From CAZXBB01 sp964638815 (GTDB lineage Bacteria; Planctomycetota; Phycisphaerae; Phycisphaerales; SM1A02): a DNA stretch of 17,701 nt. Under the pieces are notes generated by a model. That model made no database searches and had not been told where the DNA came from. It worked only from the letters and a program-made list of their open reading frames with translations. The stretch spans positions 1 through 17,701 of the forward strand of contig CAZXBB010000358.1 in the NCBI GenBank assembly GCA_964638815.1, written 5' to 3'. Position 1 is the first letter of the stretch. Every line of letters starts with the position of its first letter. Positions 7,470 through 15,504 of this stretch are shown piece after piece. Position numbers and translations under genes: made by a program.

Positions 7470-7498
7470 TTGACAAGGCTCTCCGCGGCGGTCATTCT
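7470..7498 (+). promoter_or_regulatory. Candidate sigma-70 promoter for the phosphatase-glycosyltransferase operon
   Basis: A perfect TTGACA (7470-7475) is followed after 17 bases by CATTCT, three of six matches to the -10 consensus. It points toward the ATG at 7580 and would give a leader of about 75 bases. The strong -35 and correct spacing support it; the -10 is poor. Confidence 0.4.
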
Positions 7499-7579
7499 GA
7501 CGTCCGCAGGAGTGGCGGAGGCAACGTCCGCTTTCCGCCCCCTCTCCGAGCGGTTCCCGAACAGGCGGCGACACAGCGA

Positions 7580-8203
7580 ATGCGAGCGCGGTGGATCATC
7601 CTTCTCATCGCGATCGGCGTCGCGAGCCCGATCATCTGGCACAAGCAGATCCGCTATCGCGTTGCGCCGAAGAATTTCGGCGCCGTGGTGCCGGGCGAGA
7701 TCTACCGGGGCGCCGACCAGTACCCCAACGTGCTTCGCGACATCTGCGTGAACAACGGGATCCGGACCGTGATCGATCTGTCGGGCCCCGATCCCGGCGA
7801 GGATGCGGTGTGCCGCGAGCTCGGCATCGATCGGTTCAACTTCTCGCTGCCGGGCGACGGCCGCGGTGATCCCGTGAAGTGGGCCGCGGTGCTCAAGCTC
7901 CTGTCGGACCAGTCGCGTCATCCGGTCTTCGTCCACTGCGCGGCCGGCGCGCAGCGCACGACGACGGCCGTGATGCTGTACCACCGGTTCCTCGAGGGGC
8001 AGAGCTTCCAGACCGTCTACCCGGACTCGTTCGACTTCCGGCACAAGCCCGACGAGTGGGAGCTGGTCGCGTTCCTCGCTGACCACGCCGCCGAGATCGA
8101 GTCGATGTGGCGAAGCGACGCGGCCGACGTCGGCGGCGAGCGCGTCGGGCTCGAAACGCTGATCGACGAGGCCTGGTCGACGAAGCCCGGGAAGGCGGAT
8201 TGA
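7580..8203 (+). CDS. Membrane-anchored dual-specificity-type phosphatase
   Basis: A 207-aa protein from the ATG at 7580. The frame is open further up, but this ATG is followed directly by a hydrophobic anchor (residues 5-20). A cysteine-phosphatase domain follows. The P-loop HCAAGAQRT has the CX5R catalytic residues Cys120 and Arg126. Asp93 or Asp97 in PGDGRGD is a candidate general acid. The start GEIYRGADQYPNVL and the IRTVIDLSG strand are typical of the tyrosine/dual-specificity phosphatase fold, including DSP-like bacterial proteins. The active site should face outside the cytoplasm if the anchor orients as the positive charges suggest. Its stop overlaps the TTG start of the GT39-like gene, so they are coupled. 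Substrates may be lipid-linked phosphates or phosphoinositide-like molecules as well as proteins. Confidence 0.85.
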   Translation: MRARWIILLIAIGVASPIIWHKQIRYRVAPKNFGAVVPGEIYRGADQYPNVLRDICVNNGIRTVIDLSGPDPGEDAVCRELGIDRFNFSLPGDGRGDPVKWAAVLKLLSDQSRHPVFVHCAAGAQRTTTAVMLYHRFLEGQSFQTVYPDSFDFRHKPDEWELVAFLADHAAEIESMWRSDAADVGGERVGLETLIDEAWSTKPGKAD

Positions 8204-10059
8204 GCGGCCCCGAGGACGTCTCCGCGGACGCGCCCGGCGACGTGCCGCCCCCGCTTCCCCCGCCGGAATCCCCGCCGCCCGCACCCGCGTCGGCACCGGA
8301 GCCCGTGCCGCGGGCGGAGCCCCCGCCGCGGGCGGAGTTCACACCGTCGGCGGCGCCTCCGCCGCTCCCACCATCTCCACCACCCCCGCCGCTCCCACCG
8401 CATCCACCACCCCCGCCGCTCCCACCGCTCCCGCCGCATCCACCACCCCCGGCGCTCCCGCCGCTCGTCCCCCCCCGGCCGCCGGGCCCGGTGTTCAGGC
8501 CGCGTCTGACCGCGGATCACCTGGCGTGGGGCTTCGTGATGCTCGGCACGCTGGCGTGCATCGTTCGGTTCGGCGTGAACTTCCCGCTCGGCCCCGACGA
8601 GTCCTACCTGGTGATCAACCTCGCGCGACGCGGCTGGGCCGATCTCCTCGCTCCGCTTGACTACCACCAGGTCGCCCCGCCCCTCTTTCTCGTCGTCGAG
8701 CACCTCCTCACCGTGGTCGGCGGCTTCAACGAGTGGACGCTCCGGGCGCTCCCCTGCCTGCTCGCAGTGCTGAGCCTCTTCCTGTTCCGCGCCCTCGCGC
8801 GACGCGTGCTCGCGGACTGGCCGTACGTGATGGCCGTGGCGATCTTCTGCTGCTCGTACTGGATCGTGCGCTACAGCTCGGAGGCGAAGCCGTACTCGTT
8901 CGATCTCCTCGTCAGCCTCGCGTTCACGCTGCTGGCGGTGAAGTGGTACGGAGCGCGGTTCGCCTGGAAGCACACTGCCGCGCTCGCGGGGCTCGCGCTC
9001 GTCGCGTTCGGCTTCTCCTTCCCCGCAGTCTTCGTGGGCGGAGGCGTCGTGCTCTTCATGGGCGTCACGGGGCTCCGCCGCGACCATCGTCACCGTCTCG
9101 TGCACGCCGCGGTCGTCGGCGCGGCGCTGGTCACGGGCTTCGCGGTCGGATACGCGCTCCACGCCACACACCAGATGGACAGCGAGCTCACGTGGATGCA
9201 GGGCTACTGGGAACGCGCGTTCCCGCCGTTCTCGTCCGCCGCCGACTTCCTTGTATGGCTCGGCCGCCGCGCGTCCGGCGAGATGATGCCGTACCCCGTC
9301 GGCGGCAAGAACTTCGGCAGCATCGTCACGCTGCTCTGCTTCCTCCTGGGCGTCGCGGCGTTCCTCCGCCGGAGGCGCTTCGGCCTGCTGTGGCTGCTCA
9401 CCGCACCGATCGGGCTCACCTTCGTGGCGGCGTGTCTCGAGCGCTACCCGTTCGGCGCGCCGACTCGCTGCCAGCTCCACCTCGCCCCGGTGTTCACGCT
9501 CCTCGCGGGCGCCGGGCTCGCCGCCCTGCTCCGGCCGCGCGGATCGTCGCGTCTGGGCGACGTGCGCCTTCTCGTGGCGTGCGGCGGCCTCTCGCTCGTC
9601 TCGGTGTTCACGATGGCCCGCGACGTCGTCAAGCCGGAGAAGACGAGCACCGACCGCGCCCACCGCGACCTCGCCCGCGTCGTGTGGCGGGGCGGCGACG
9701 CGGACGATCGCCCCGTGCTGTCGCTCCGCGAGGACCTCGGCGTCAGCTTCACGCCGGAGCTCGACACGTACCAGACGCAGCTCGTCGGGTTCCTCTGCAA
9801 CTACTACATCTACCGCCGGCCGGACCGCCTCCCCGGCGACGGCGGCACATGGAGCAAGGGCGTCCGCGTCATCACGCACCGCGTCTTCGGCCAGTACGAC
9901 GCGGGGCTGCGGCAGGCGTGGATCGAGTCGTTCGAGGCGGAGCACGGCCTCGCCTTCACCGGCTCGGCGCTGATCCCGATCCCGGAAGTGGACAACCGCG
10001 AGCGCGTCATGCGCGTCGATGTCGTCGAGATCATGAGCTTCGATCCGACCGCGGGATGA
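8200..10059 (+). CDS. GT39-like membrane glycosyltransferase with proline-rich head
   Basis: From the TTG at 8200 this is 619 aa. The TTG overlaps the previous stop (TTGA) and has AAGG four bases upstream; the frame is open upstream to 8107, so the start is a choice. Residues 15-98 are mostly proline, from a 27-bp repeat, and should sit in the cytoplasm. About ten or more membrane helices follow from residue 108. The Asp133-Glu134 pair in GPDESYL lies in the first outer loop, where ArnT/PMT-type (GT-C, GT39) enzymes keep a catalytic acidic residue. YHQVAP (155-160) and an EAKPY motif follow. Such enzymes move sugars from polyprenyl-phosphate donors to lipids or proteins in the periplasm. The 3' end overlaps the convergent paralogue by 29 bases. 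Confidence 0.85.
   Translation: MSGPEDVSADAPGDVPPPLPPPESPPPAPASAPEPVPRAEPPPRAEFTPSAAPPPLPPSPPPPPLPPHPPPPPLPPLPPHPPPPALPPLVPPRPPGPVFRPRLTADHLAWGFVMLGTLACIVRFGVNFPLGPDESYLVINLARRGWADLLAPLDYHQVAPPLFLVVEHLLTVVGGFNEWTLRALPCLLAVLSLFLFRALARRVLADWPYVMAVAIFCCSYWIVRYSSEAKPYSFDLLVSLAFTLLAVKWYGARFAWKHTAALAGLALVAFGFSFPAVFVGGGVVLFMGVTGLRRDHRHRLVHAAVVGAALVTGFAVGYALHATHQMDSELTWMQGYWERAFPPFSSAADFLVWLGRRASGEMMPYPVGGKNFGSIVTLLCFLLGVAAFLRRRRFGLLWLLTAPIGLTFVAACLERYPFGAPTRCQLHLAPVFTLLAGAGLAALLRPRGSSRLGDVRLLVACGGLSLVSVFTMARDVVKPEKTSTDRAHRDLARVVWRGGDADDRPVLSLREDLGVSFTPELDTYQTQLVGFLCNYYIYRRPDRLPGDGGTWSKGVRVITHRVFGQYDAGLRQAWIESFEAEHGLAFTGSALIPIPEVDNRERVMRVDVVEIMSFDPTAG
8362..8451 (+). repeat. 27-bp coding tandem repeat for a proline-rich segment
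   Basis: Three units lie at 8362-8388, 8389-8415 and 8416-8451; the third carries a 9-base insertion. They encode PLPPSPPPP, PLPPHPPPP and PLPPLPPHPPPP in the cytoplasmic head of the glycosyltransferase. The frame is kept in every unit. Confidence 0.8.
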
Positions 10060-11737
10060 ACGTGAAGACCTCGATGAAATCGACGTGGAACACCTCGCGC
10101 TCGCCCTTGTTCCACCGCGGAACCGGGTACTCGACACGCGAGACCAGCTCGTGGTCCGCGCGCACGCTCTCCAGCCACGCCTCGAGCAGAGCCGCGTCGA
10201 ACGGCTGACGCGGATCGCGGAACAGGACGTACCTCGTCGGGGCCGGCCCCGCCCCCGGGGCGCGCGGGATCTCGAGCGGCGGGTCCGGGCGGTAGATCTC
10301 CTGGTTGCAGCGGTACATCGCGGCCCAGCTCAGCTCGGTCCACATCGTCGGTGACAGCGCGAGGTGCTCGTCGACGTGGAGGCAGCGCACCTGGCCGTCG
10401 TAGTCGGCGCTCAGCCAGAACCACTGCGCGAAGGCGCGGGCGCGCTCGTCGGAGAGCGTCTTGTACGGGTGGAGGCAGTCTCGCGCGATCGAGCCGACGC
10501 CGGTCAGGGCCAGCCCGCCCAGGACGACGAAGAGCGCGCCGCGTCCGCGGTCGTGGGCGTTGCGCAGGAGCCACAGCAGCGCCGCCGCGCCGACGCCGGC
10601 GAGGAGGCAGATGAGCGCCCCGAGGTGGAGCGAGAACTTCACGTGGCCGCCGTACGGGTAGCGCTCGAGCGCCGCCGCGACGAGGTGCACGACCGCCGGC
10701 AGCACACACAACGCGAGCACGCCGAAGCGGCGCGTACGGCAGAACATCCAGACCCCAGCCGCCATGCAGATGAAGGTGAACGCGCTCGCCCCACTGGCGC
10801 CGCCCGCCGGCCACGCCGCGAGCTCGCTCGAGTGCGTGACGAGCAGCCACCCCGGCAGCTTCCACGGCTGGGCCAGGGGCGGGAAGTTGCTCCCCCAGTA
10901 CTCCTGCATGAAGCCGAGGTCCGATGTCGCCTGGTGACGCGACGACACGGCCAGCAGGAGGACGAAGCTCGCGCCCGTGAGCACCATCCCGGTCATCCAC
11001 GCCGCGACGCCCGCGCGTTCGCGCCGCGCCCACAGCACGACCGCGCTCCACACCAGCACTCCCCCCACCACGAACGTGCCGGGGTACGAGAGCTGGACCG
11101 CGAACGGAGCGGCGATCGCGAGCGCCCAGAGCCAGCGCGTCCGCCGCGGGTCGCGCCACCACGCCACCGCCAGCGCGACGAGTGCTACGCCGACGAAGAG
11201 GTCGGAGCCGTACTGTTTCGCCTCGGCCGCGTACCGGATGCCCGGGTACGCCGGGGCGAAGAACGCCAGCGCGAGCACGGCGGCCGTGCCGCGCACGGTG
11301 CGGCGCACGATCCACGCGAAGAGCAGCAGCGCCGCGATGCTGCACGCGAAGGGCAGCAGCCGCAACGCGAGCTCGTTGAATCCGAGCCACGCCACGACGA
11401 CGGCCTCCGCCCACAGAAAGAGCACCGGCGCGACCTGGTGGTATCGCAACGGGCCCGCAAGATCCGCGAACGATCCGTCGATGAGGTTGAAGACGAGAAA
11501 GCACTCGTCCTCCCAGAGCGGGAACCGCAGCGCGTATCGCAACCCGCGCGCGAGGAGACCGAGCGCGAGCAGTGCGATGAAGAGCCGCGCCCGCGTCGCG
11601 GCCGCGAGCGGATCCGCGGCGGGCGACCATATGCGGATAGGGCGCAGGCGACGCCACGGGCGCAGCCTGCGCCAGGAGCGCAACCGGTCGTCGCGCGCAG
11701 CAGGAGCCTTCGGTTGGGAGTCGGCGTCGGGGCTCAC
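10031..11737 (-). CDS. GT39-like membrane glycosyltransferase, second paralogue
   Basis: A 568-aa protein starting with GTG at 11737; no earlier ATG fits. The head is short and basic (LRSWRRLRPWRRLRP at about 19-33), then many hydrophobic helices follow from residue 51. The first outer loop has WEDECFLVFNL with Asp77 and Glu78, matching the acidic pair of the neighbouring gene. It also has YHQVAP (99-104), AEAKQY, MQEYWGSNFPP and LERYPYG, each lined up with a counterpart in the plus-strand gene. So the two are paralogues of the GT-C/GT39 type, using polyprenyl-phosphate sugars in known relatives. It lacks the proline-rich head. It is divergent from the EEP-fold gene with 100 bases between starts. 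Confidence 0.85.
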   Translation of the reverse strand: MSPDADSQPKAPAARDDRLRSWRRLRPWRRLRPIRIWSPAADPLAAATRARLFIALLALGLLARGLRYALRFPLWEDECFLVFNLIDGSFADLAGPLRYHQVAPVLFLWAEAVVVAWLGFNELALRLLPFACSIAALLLFAWIVRRTVRGTAAVLALAFFAPAYPGIRYAAEAKQYGSDLFVGVALVALAVAWWRDPRRTRWLWALAIAAPFAVQLSYPGTFVVGGVLVWSAVVLWARRERAGVAAWMTGMVLTGASFVLLLAVSSRHQATSDLGFMQEYWGSNFPPLAQPWKLPGWLLVTHSSELAAWPAGGASGASAFTFICMAAGVWMFCRTRRFGVLALCVLPAVVHLVAAALERYPYGGHVKFSLHLGALICLLAGVGAAALLWLLRNAHDRGRGALFVVLGGLALTGVGSIARDCLHPYKTLSDERARAFAQWFWLSADYDGQVRCLHVDEHLALSPTMWTELSWAAMYRCNQEIYRPDPPLEIPRAPGAGPAPTRYVLFRDPRQPFDAALLEAWLESVRADHELVSRVEYPVPRWNKGEREVFHVDFIEVFTFIPRSDRSS

Positions 11738-11837
11738 TTCGCGCCGGTGATTGGAGTGCAGGAGCGCCGGGGCGTCAAACGGCGGGCCCGCGGTCGTCGC
11801 GCCGCCGGCGCGGGTGCGGTAGACTCACGAGCACACC

Positions 11838-12692
11838 GTGACCACGACGCCGAGCACCGACGACGCGCTTCGCCCCCGTGCCGCCCGCGGCCGCGGCTAC
11901 CGGGTCCGCCTCGCGATCCTCGCGATCCTCGCGCTCCTCGCTCTCCTGGCGATCGCCTTCGCGGTCGGGTCCGACCGAACGGCGGCCCCGGGTCTCAAAG
12001 GCACGGGGTTCGAAGGGCCGGCGTCGTCGCGCGCCGCTGACCGCCTGCGTCTCGCCACCTTCAATGTGCATGCCGCGCGCGACGCCGAGGGGCGATCCGC
12101 GTGGGACCGCGCGGTCGAGACGCTGCGCGGGTTCGACCTCATCGGCCTCCAGGAAGTGCGGGGCCCGCTCCTCGTCGCGCGCAGCCAGGCCGAGCGGTTC
12201 GGGCGCGCGCTCGGGATGCCGTGGTGCTTCGCGCCGAGCGAGCGGCGGCACTGGCGCGGCCACTTCGGCAACGCCGTGCTGACGACGCTCCCCGTGCGCC
12301 GGTGGGAGAGCGTCCCGCTGGCGAACACGCGAGGCAAGGGATACCGGAACTACGTGCGGGTGGAGGTCGATCTTGCCGGGCGGGCGGTGACGGTCCTCGT
12401 GACGCACATCGATCGTCGCGACGACCGCGTCGCGCAGCTCACGCACGTCGGCGACGTCTTCCTCGCGCTGCCCGCACCGGCGATCCTCATCGGCGATCTC
12501 AACTGCACGGCGGACGATCCCGCGTTGCGGCGGATTCTCGACACGCCGGGCGTCGCCGACGCGCACGCGGGCACGCTGGATCCCGGCGGGCACATCGACT
12601 GGATCCTGGTGCGGGGGCTGACGGTGGTCGAAGCGGGCGTGATCGATCGCGGGGCGTCCGACCACCCGTGCCTGTGGGCGGAGCTGCGATAG
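11838..12692 (+). CDS. Membrane-anchored endonuclease/exonuclease/phosphatase-fold protein
   Basis: A 284-aa protein from a GTG start with no clear Shine-Dalgarno. A basic N-terminus and a hydrophobic helix at about 23-43 act as an anchor. The EEP fold (PF03372 type) then shows its motifs in order: TFNVH with Asn76, LQEV with Glu106, VTHID with His190, GDLNC with Asp220 and Asn222, HIDWILV with Asp254, and SDHPCL with Asp275 and His276. All metal-binding and catalytic residues seem present. Family members cut DNA, RNA, phosphoinositides or sphingomyelin, so the substrate cannot be fixed by motif; an anchored catalytic domain outside the cytoplasm makes a phosphodiesterase acting on lipids or external nucleic acid more likely than DNA repair. 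Confidence 0.85.
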   Translation: MTTTPSTDDALRPRAARGRGYRVRLAILAILALLALLAIAFAVGSDRTAAPGLKGTGFEGPASSRAADRLRLATFNVHAARDAEGRSAWDRAVETLRGFDLIGLQEVRGPLLVARSQAERFGRALGMPWCFAPSERRHWRGHFGNAVLTTLPVRRWESVPLANTRGKGYRNYVRVEVDLAGRAVTVLVTHIDRRDDRVAQLTHVGDVFLALPAPAILIGDLNCTADDPALRRILDTPGVADAHAGTLDPGGHIDWILVRGLTVVEAGVIDRGASDHPCLWAELR

Positions 12693-12708
12693 CCCGGTAT
12701 GAGTCGGA

Positions 12709-12732
12709 GCTCCGGCGGACGCCGCCGGGAGC
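12709..12732. terminator. Bulged GC hairpin between convergent genes
   Basis: GCTCCGGCGG (12709-12718) pairs with CCGCCGGGAGC (12722-12732), a 10-bp stem with one bulged G and loop ACG. It lies in the 63-base gap between the stop of the EEP-fold gene and the stop of the ABC permease gene. It could serve as a bidirectional terminator, but neither side has a U run. Confidence 0.4.
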
Positions 12733-12755
12733 CGGAATGACCGGGCCGCGCGGAT

Positions 12756-13793
12756 CTACTCCCAGCGGAATATCTTCAGCGACACGGTGAGCGTCACCAC
12801 GCTCCACGCGGCGAGCACCGCGACCTCGAAGCCGCAGGCGACGATCGACTCGCCCTCGAGCATCACCTTGCGCAGCGCGTCGTTCAGCGGCGTGAGCGGC
12901 AGCAGGCGGAGCAGCGGCTGCACCACCTCGGGGAAACGCTCGTACGAGAAGAACACGCCGGACGCGAGCCACATCGGCATCATCACGAGGTTCATGAGGC
13001 CCGAGACGCCCTGGATCGTGCGCGCCCGCGACGCGACGAGGATGCCCAGGCCCGCGAACGTGAAGGCGCCGAGGATGCACACGATCGCGAACGAGAGCAC
13101 GCTGCCGAGGAACGGAACCCCCAGGACCCACCGGCCGAAGCCGGCGACCACGACGAGCTCGAGCACGAGGAACACGAGCCGCGACAGCATGAATGAGAGC
13201 AGGAACGACGACTTGCGCATCGGCGTCACGAGCAGACGCTTGAGGAATTTGCGGCGACGCACGTCCGCGATCGCGAAGCCGATTCCCCACATGCCCGTTC
13301 CCATGAGGTTCATGCCGAGCAGGCCGGGGAACAGGAAGTCGATGTAGCGCGAGCCGGTCTCCTCAACGGGGTCGAGGTCGAGCACGGCCTCGATGGCCCC
13401 GTCCTTCGCAACCGTCAGCGCGCGCTCGACGCGGAGCCGGGCCGTCGCCGCCTCCGACCGGTCCGGATCGAAGGAGAGACGCGGCGGATCGCCCGGCTCG
13501 ACCACGCCGTCGACGGCGGCCCTGCGCAGCTTCGCGAACGCAGCCTCGGCGTCGTCGTAGACGTCGGCCTCGAGATGCTCCGCGGCCCCGAACGCCGACA
13601 GCAGGTCATCGACGCCGGCGCCGCGAACGACCGCGATCCGGCTCGGCTCGATTCCGCCCGACCGGAACGCGAAGCCCAGCACCGCGGCGAGCACGATCGG
13701 AAACACGAAGACCCAGAAGATCGCCTCCGGCTCCCGCAGGAACGTGAGGACCCGCACGCGGGTCAGCTCCCTGATCTCGTCGAGCCTACTCAT
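12756..13793 (-). CDS. ABC-2 type exporter permease
   Basis: A 345-aa protein with the ABC-2 permease layout. One membrane helix lies at about 24-44. A periplasmic domain follows at 45-150, including a PGDPPRLSFDPDR segment. Five more helices lie at about 152-177, 203-225, 232-254, 263-283 and 320-340. The segment RKFLKRLLVTPMRKSSFLLS (181-200) matches the conserved cytoplasmic coupling region of this family. It works with the ATPase whose gene lies just upstream: its ATG at 13793 overlaps the ATPase stop by 8 bases, which implies coupled translation. Family members export drugs, lipids or polysaccharides; nothing here identifies the cargo. Confidence 0.9.
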   Translation of the reverse strand: MSRLDEIRELTRVRVLTFLREPEAIFWVFVFPIVLAAVLGFAFRSGGIEPSRIAVVRGAGVDDLLSAFGAAEHLEADVYDDAEAAFAKLRRAAVDGVVEPGDPPRLSFDPDRSEAATARLRVERALTVAKDGAIEAVLDLDPVEETGSRYIDFLFPGLLGMNLMGTGMWGIGFAIADVRRRKFLKRLLVTPMRKSSFLLSFMLSRLVFLVLELVVVAGFGRWVLGVPFLGSVLSFAIVCILGAFTFAGLGILVASRARTIQGVSGLMNLVMMPMWLASGVFFSYERFPEVVQPLLRLLPLTPLNDALRKVMLEGESIVACGFEVAVLAAWSVVTLTVSLKIFRWE

Positions 13794-14742
13794 CGCGCAG
13801 GTACTTTCCGGTCAGCGCCACGAAGACGTCCTCCAGGGTCGGCCGGTGCGTGCGGAGGTCGTCGATCTCGAGATCGCGCTGCTCGAGCAGGTCGAAGAGC
13901 GCCGAGATCACGGATTGCGTCTGCACGACGGAGAGGATGATCGACGCGCCCTCGCGGCGCGCGGAGCGCACGCCGTCGAGCGCGCGGAGGTCGTCCGGCT
14001 CGAGGGCCCGCGGGTCGGCGCCGGCCACCGAGAACTGCACGACGCTCTCCGCCCCGAGCGAGGCGATGATCGAGGCGGGCGAGCCGCTGGCGATGACCTT
14101 TCCGCGATCGACGATGATGAGATCGTCCGCGAGGCGCTCGGCTTCCTCCATGTAGTGCGTCGTCAGGACGACCGTGCCGCCGCCGTCTTTGAAGGTCTCG
14201 ACGATGTCCCAGAGCCGGCGCCGGGCCTGCGGATCAAGTCCCGTCGTCGGCTCGTCGAGGAACAGGATCTCGGGCTCGTTCAGAAGCGCGCACCCCACGG
14301 TGAGTCGCTGCTTCTGGCCGCCGGACAGCGTCTTGACGAACGCGTCGCGCTTCTCCTCGAGCCCGATCGTCTCGATGATGGCATCGATGTCGGCGCCGCG
14401 CGCGTAGAAGCTCCGGAACATGCGGAGCAGCTCGAAGACCTTCAGCTTCTCCTGGAAGTCCGTCTCCTGGAGCTGCACGCCGATCCGCTCCTGGATCTCG
14501 CGGGGCCGCTCGTCCCACGCGCGGCCGAGCACGCGCACCGCGCCGCCGTCCGGCGTCGTCAGCCCCTCGAGGATCTCGATGGTCGTGGTCTTGCCCGCCC
14601 CGTTGGGGCCGAGGACGCCGAGACAGGTGCCGCGTCGCACGTCGAAGTCGATGCCGTCCACCGCGACGAGATCGCCGTAGCGCTTGACGAGACCGCGGGC
14701 GGTCACCGTGATGTCGTTGCCGTTCTCGGCGATGTCCTGCAT
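13786..14742 (-). CDS. ABC exporter ATP-binding protein
   Basis: A 318-aa ATPase. Walker A is GPNGAGKT (45-52), the signature is LSGGQ (139-143), Walker B is ILFLDEP (159-165) with Asp163 and Glu164, and the switch His is His196. The C-terminal 90 residues resemble the extra domain (DUF4162-like) of ABC-2 exporter ATPases. It is first in a two-gene operon with the ABC-2 permease. The ATG at 14742 has only a GGA seven bases upstream as Shine-Dalgarno, and that GGA is formed by the edge of an 8-bp tandem repeat, so repeat changes could affect translation. Confidence 0.92.
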   Translation of the reverse strand: MQDIAENGNDITVTARGLVKRYGDLVAVDGIDFDVRRGTCLGVLGPNGAGKTTTIEILEGLTTPDGGAVRVLGRAWDERPREIQERIGVQLQETDFQEKLKVFELLRMFRSFYARGADIDAIIETIGLEEKRDAFVKTLSGGQKQRLTVGCALLNEPEILFLDEPTTGLDPQARRRLWDIVETFKDGGGTVVLTTHYMEEAERLADDLIIVDRGKVIASGSPASIIASLGAESVVQFSVAGADPRALEPDDLRALDGVRSARREGASIILSVVQTQSVISALFDLLEQRDLEIDDLRTHRPTLEDVFVALTGKYLRDE

Positions 14743-14750
14743 GTCGGGAT

Positions 14751-14804
14751 CCGGGGGTCCGGGGGTCCGGGGGTCCGGGGGTCCGGGGGTCCGGGGGTCC
14801 GGGG
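14751..14804. repeat. 8-bp G-rich tandem repeat before the ABC exporter operon
   Basis: Six exact copies of CCGGGGGT (14751-14798) plus a partial seventh (14799-14804) lie 8 bases from the ATG at 14742. The plus strand therefore has seven G tracts of four or five, each separated by TCC, a strong G-quadruplex pattern; the mRNA is C-rich here. The unit length is not a multiple of three, and the array is outside the coding frame. Confidence 0.9.
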
Positions 14805-15057
14805 CGGGCGTACGGGCCGCACAGGATACCGGCTCACCCGTTCACGGGCGCACGGACGCGGGCCGGTCCGGGCACGGGCGCAGGTCCTCCCGGGTGACGG
14901 GTGACGCCGCGGGTCCGCGGCACTCCGGCCCGACTACGATGCGATCCATGCCCGTTCCCGTCCGGCCCGCGCACCTCGTCCTGCTTCGCAGCCGCGGGCC
15001 TTGCGGCGGCGGGGCGACGCGACTTCAGGTCGAGGGTCGAGGCATGAGGATCGAGGC

Positions 15058-15504
15058 ATGATGACGTTCGCCCCCAGACGCGTGCGCTGCGGCCCGGTCG
15101 AGTCCGTCGGCGGATGGAGGCTCAAACGCTACACGGTGTCGCACGACGGGGCGCCGATCGACGCGCAGGCGTTCGCAGGCGGTCTGGATCTCGCGCACCG
15201 GGCGCTTCCCCCCGAGGCGTGCGCGACCGGCCGCCCGGGGATCGGATTCACGATCGCCCACCACGGCCCGACCGCCGATTACGTCATCGCGTGCTGGTGG
15301 GACAACCACAACGAACTGCCGACCCGCGTCTTCGTGCGCGCCGAGGGCGACGAGGCGTGGCGACCGGCGAACGACCGCGAGTCCTTCTGCGTTTGGGATC
15401 TCGAGATCATGTGGCACGAGCGCGGCGCCTACGTCGCGCACGTGCTGGCCGCCGAAGCCCCCGACCCGGACGCCTGCCTGGCGGTGTCCTGGTCGTGGCC
15501 CTGA
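15058..15504 (+). CDS. Conserved-looking hypothetical protein
   Basis: A 148-aa protein from the ATG at 15058, chosen because GAGGA lies seven bases upstream; ATG 15061 is equally possible. The frame is open up to 15001 but that part looks non-coding. The protein has no signal peptide and is rich in Trp, His and Tyr, with segments such as GFTIAHHGPTADYVIACWW and CVWDLEIMWHERGAYV that look like a folded, conserved domain of beta strands. I recall similar proteins of unknown function in proteobacteria but cannot name a family. It is divergent from the ABC operon and 296 bases before the FlgM-like gene. Confidence 0.75.
   Translation: MMTFAPRRVRCGPVESVGGWRLKRYTVSHDGAPIDAQAFAGGLDLAHRALPPEACATGRPGIGFTIAHHGPTADYVIACWWDNHNELPTRVFVRAEGDEAWRPANDRESFCVWDLEIMWHERGAYVAHVLAAEAPDPDACLAVSWSWP

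Noticed and set aside
6355..7473. Plus-strand frame of 372 codons
   Set aside because: Antisense to the SGNH-like gene, which has all its catalytic motifs.
8107..8199. Upstream start (ATG 8107) for the GT39-like gene
   Set aside because: It would overlap the phosphatase gene by 97 bases and add an Arg-rich stretch that looks like an out-of-frame reading of that gene; the TTG at 8200 has a Shine-Dalgarno and a typical 4-base overlap.
8017..10137. Minus-strand frame of 706 codons
   Set aside because: Glu, Arg and His-rich shadow of the GT39-like gene; its Trp-Arg repeats are the reverse of the proline-coding repeat.
10364..12040. Plus-strand frame of 558 codons
   Set aside because: Antisense to the second GT39-like gene, with charged, domain-free sequence.
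13744..14904. Plus-strand frame of 386 codons over the ABC ATPase
   Set aside because: Shadow of an ATPase with intact Walker A, signature and Walker B; its Gly-Pro-Gly-Val repeat is the 8-bp array.
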